Origin: Candidatus Woesearchaeota archaeon
GTDB taxonomy: Archaea; Nanobdellota; Nanobdellia; SCGC-AAA011-G17; GW2011-AR17
NCBI GenBank assembly: GCA_003694495.1
Contig: RFJO01000095.1
Span: 1 to 6,803, forward strand
Direction of reading: 5' to 3'
DNA length: 6,803 bases
Below are positions 5,782 through 6,803 of the stretch, in pieces (position 1 is the stretch's first letter; each line of letters begins with the position of its first letter). The notes under the pieces were generated by a model. The model had not been told where the DNA came from. It worked only from the letters and a program-made list of their open reading frames with translations, and made no database searches. Both the position numbers and the translations under genes were made by a program.

Positions 5782-6399
5782 CTATATTAATTTAGGGCAT
5801 AAGGAAGATAAAACGCAAACGTCGCATTTGGGCTTGGAGGTGCAAACCTTTTTGCCGTGGGCTTTAAGCAAATGCGGTAAATGCAACCATTCTTTCCTGG
5901 GAAATACTTTAATTAAATCCTGTTCAATCTTGTCAGCGTTGGGTGAACTGCTCCAGCCTAACCGTCTTGACAACCTTACAACATGAGTGTCAACAACGAT
6001 GCCTTCAACTTTGTTGAACGCGTTCTGTAAAATGACGTTGGCAGATTTTCTGCCAATGGAAGGTAGTTTTAGCAAATCTTCCATGTTGTCAGGGACTTTG
6101 CCGTGGAACTTTTCAATAAGCATCTTTGATGCGTTTTTGATGCCTTTAGCTTTGTTTTTGTAAAAGCCAGTGGACTTGATTAAGTTTTCAAGTTTAGATA
6201 AAGGCATTGCGGCAAAGTCTTTAGGAGTTTTATACTTCTTGAAAAGTTCTTGAAGAACTCTGTTGGCTACCTCGTCTGTGCACTGCGCTGACAAAATTAC
6301 CCCTACCAATAACTGAAATGGTGTCTTGAAGTCTAAATAATATTTAACGTCGCCGTACTCTTTTTTTAACAGCTTAAGCTCTTTTAGCTCAGGTTTCAT
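5782..6399 (-). CDS. nth: Endonuclease III (DNA glycosylase/AP lyase)
   Basis: This is a base-excision repair enzyme that removes oxidised pyrimidines and cuts at the abasic site. The 205-residue protein has the full family fold: LLVGVILSAQCTD (30-42), the helix-hairpin-helix LPSIGRKSANVIL (112-124) with catalytic lysine K118, and VVDTHVVRLSRRLG (135-148) with catalytic aspartate D137. The C-terminal [4Fe-4S] loop is present with C186, C192, C195 and C201. Its spacing is Cx5-Cx2-Cx5, one residue shorter at the first interval than the Cx6-Cx2-Cx5 of the Escherichia coli enzyme; the nucleotide sequence reads cleanly there. The start overlaps the stop of the receiver gene as ATGA, so the two are cotranscribed and probably translationally coupled; no good ribosome site is seen. 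Its cluster makes it a likely client of the assembly operon downstream. Confidence 0.95.
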   Translation of the reverse strand: MKPELKELKLLKKEYGDVKYYLDFKTPFQLLVGVILSAQCTDEVANRVLQELFKKYKTPKDFAAMPLSKLENLIKSTGFYKNKAKGIKNASKMLIEKFHGKVPDNMEDLLKLPSIGRKSANVILQNAFNKVEGIVVDTHVVRLSRRLGWSSSPNADKIEQDLIKVFPRKEWLHLPHLLKAHGKKVCTSKPKCDVCVLSSLCPKLI

Positions 6400-6767
6400 T
6401 TTAATAACGCTCTTCTAACTGCACGAAGCAACTCGTTTTTTGAAATGGGTTTTTCAAGGTAATCATCAACATGGTACTTGCCGTGCTTGGCGATGGCTTT
6501 GGCCAAGTTGTCGCTCCTGGCGCTGATCATGATAACAGGGATGTCTTTGGTTTCAGGGTCACTTTTGATTTTTTCCTGCACCTCAAAACCGGACATCTTA
6601 GGCATCATTATGTCAAGAAGAATTAAGTCAAAGTTTTCTTTTTTTAACTTGTTAAGACACTGCCTCCCGGACGCGACAGTTACAACCTTGTACCCGTCTA
6701 ACTCGAGAATTGTTTTTAACAATAACCGGATGTCTTTTTCATCATCAACAACTAAGATCTTTACCAT
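6396..6767 (-). CDS. Stand-alone response-regulator receiver protein (CheY-like)
   Basis: This is a single receiver domain of 123 residues with no output domain. The acidic pocket D8-D9 follows ILVV, the phosphoacceptor is D52 in LLDIMMPKMSG, the switch serine is S82 in ISAR, and the conserved lysine is K106 in LEKPIS, with Y103 as the switch aromatic. All residues needed for phosphorylation are there, so it should be an active phosphoswitch acting on another protein. No histidine kinase is encoded in the window. The start gives the canonical MVKILVVDDE opening and sits about 28 bases after a TATA-like run, suggesting a leaderless mRNA. It overlaps nth by ATGA. It is not close enough to any characterised CheY or Spo0F for me to name its target. 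Confidence 0.93.
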   Translation of the reverse strand: MVKILVVDDEKDIRLLLKTILELDGYKVVTVASGRQCLNKLKKENFDLILLDIMMPKMSGFEVQEKIKSDPETKDIPVIMISARSDNLAKAIAKHGKYHVDDYLEKPISKNELLRAVRRALLK

Positions 6768-6790
6768 ATGAATAATATGAACATAAGTAA

Positions 6791-6800
6791 ATATATATAA
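6791..6800 (-). promoter_or_regulatory. TATA box of the receiver-nth unit (leaderless)
   Basis: The minus strand reads TTATATATAT, centred about 28 bases before the ATG at 6767, and the bases between show no Shine-Dalgarno. The spacing matches that of the deaminase promoter and predicts a transcript that starts at the ATG. The window ends just beyond it, so upstream elements cannot be judged. Confidence 0.55.
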
Positions 6801-6803
6801 TTA

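Noticed and set aside
5434..5790. Plus-strand open frame of 118 codons over the ferredoxin gene and operon promoter
   Set aside because: It is antisense to a clear ferredoxin, shows no family motif, and its end runs through AT-rich promoter sequence.
6478..6771. Plus-strand open frame opposite the receiver gene
   Set aside because: Shadow frame; the minus-strand product has every catalytic residue of a receiver domain.

Overview
All nine recognisable genes lie on the minus strand, so transcription runs from high to low coordinates. The window most likely comes from an anaerobic archaeon, plausibly a small-genome DPANN-type lineage such as Woesearchaeota; that taxon is an inference. The archaeal signs are TATA boxes centred about 28 bases upstream of two start codons with no Shine-Dalgarno (leaderless promoters), a plain T-tract terminator without a hairpin, GAGGT-type ribosome sites inside operons, and a two-subunit 2-oxoacid:ferredoxin oxidoreductase of the type well known from archaea. 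There are no RNA genes, CRISPR arrays, insertion sequences or membrane proteins in the window.

Region 1 (6803-5782) holds a stand-alone response-regulator receiver protein followed by endonuclease III. The two overlap by ATGA and are read from a leaderless promoter at the right edge. Region 2 (5781-5706) is a very AT-rich 76-base gap with a TATA box flanked by two perfect AT palindromes, and a ribosome site in front of the ferredoxin gene.

Region 3 (5705-607) is one tight six-gene operon: single-cluster ferredoxin, DUF1858/A-type-carrier-like fusion, cysteine desulfurase, IscU/NifU scaffold, 2-oxoacid:ferredoxin oxidoreductase alpha (gamma-alpha fused), and beta. The first four genes are joined by three consecutive ATGA overlaps. 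The last two follow after gaps of 12 and 2 bases with good ribosome sites. Region 4 (606-46) has a T-tract terminator, then a leaderless promoter and a cysteine-rich CMP/dCMP-deaminase-family protein. The last 45 bases hold nothing I can call.

The operon makes biological sense. The desulfurase and scaffold build Fe-S clusters, and their clients include the ferredoxin, the oxidoreductase beta subunit and endonuclease III, all encoded alongside. The ferredoxin could take electrons from the oxidoreductase or feed them to cluster assembly. The most interesting signal is that two assembly proteins carry eroded Fe-S domains. The scaffold has a C-terminal BFD-like domain that keeps only one of its four cysteines. 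The DUF1858 fusion has an IscA/HesB-like half with all three canonical cysteines missing, while its N-terminal DUF1858 half keeps a CxxC.
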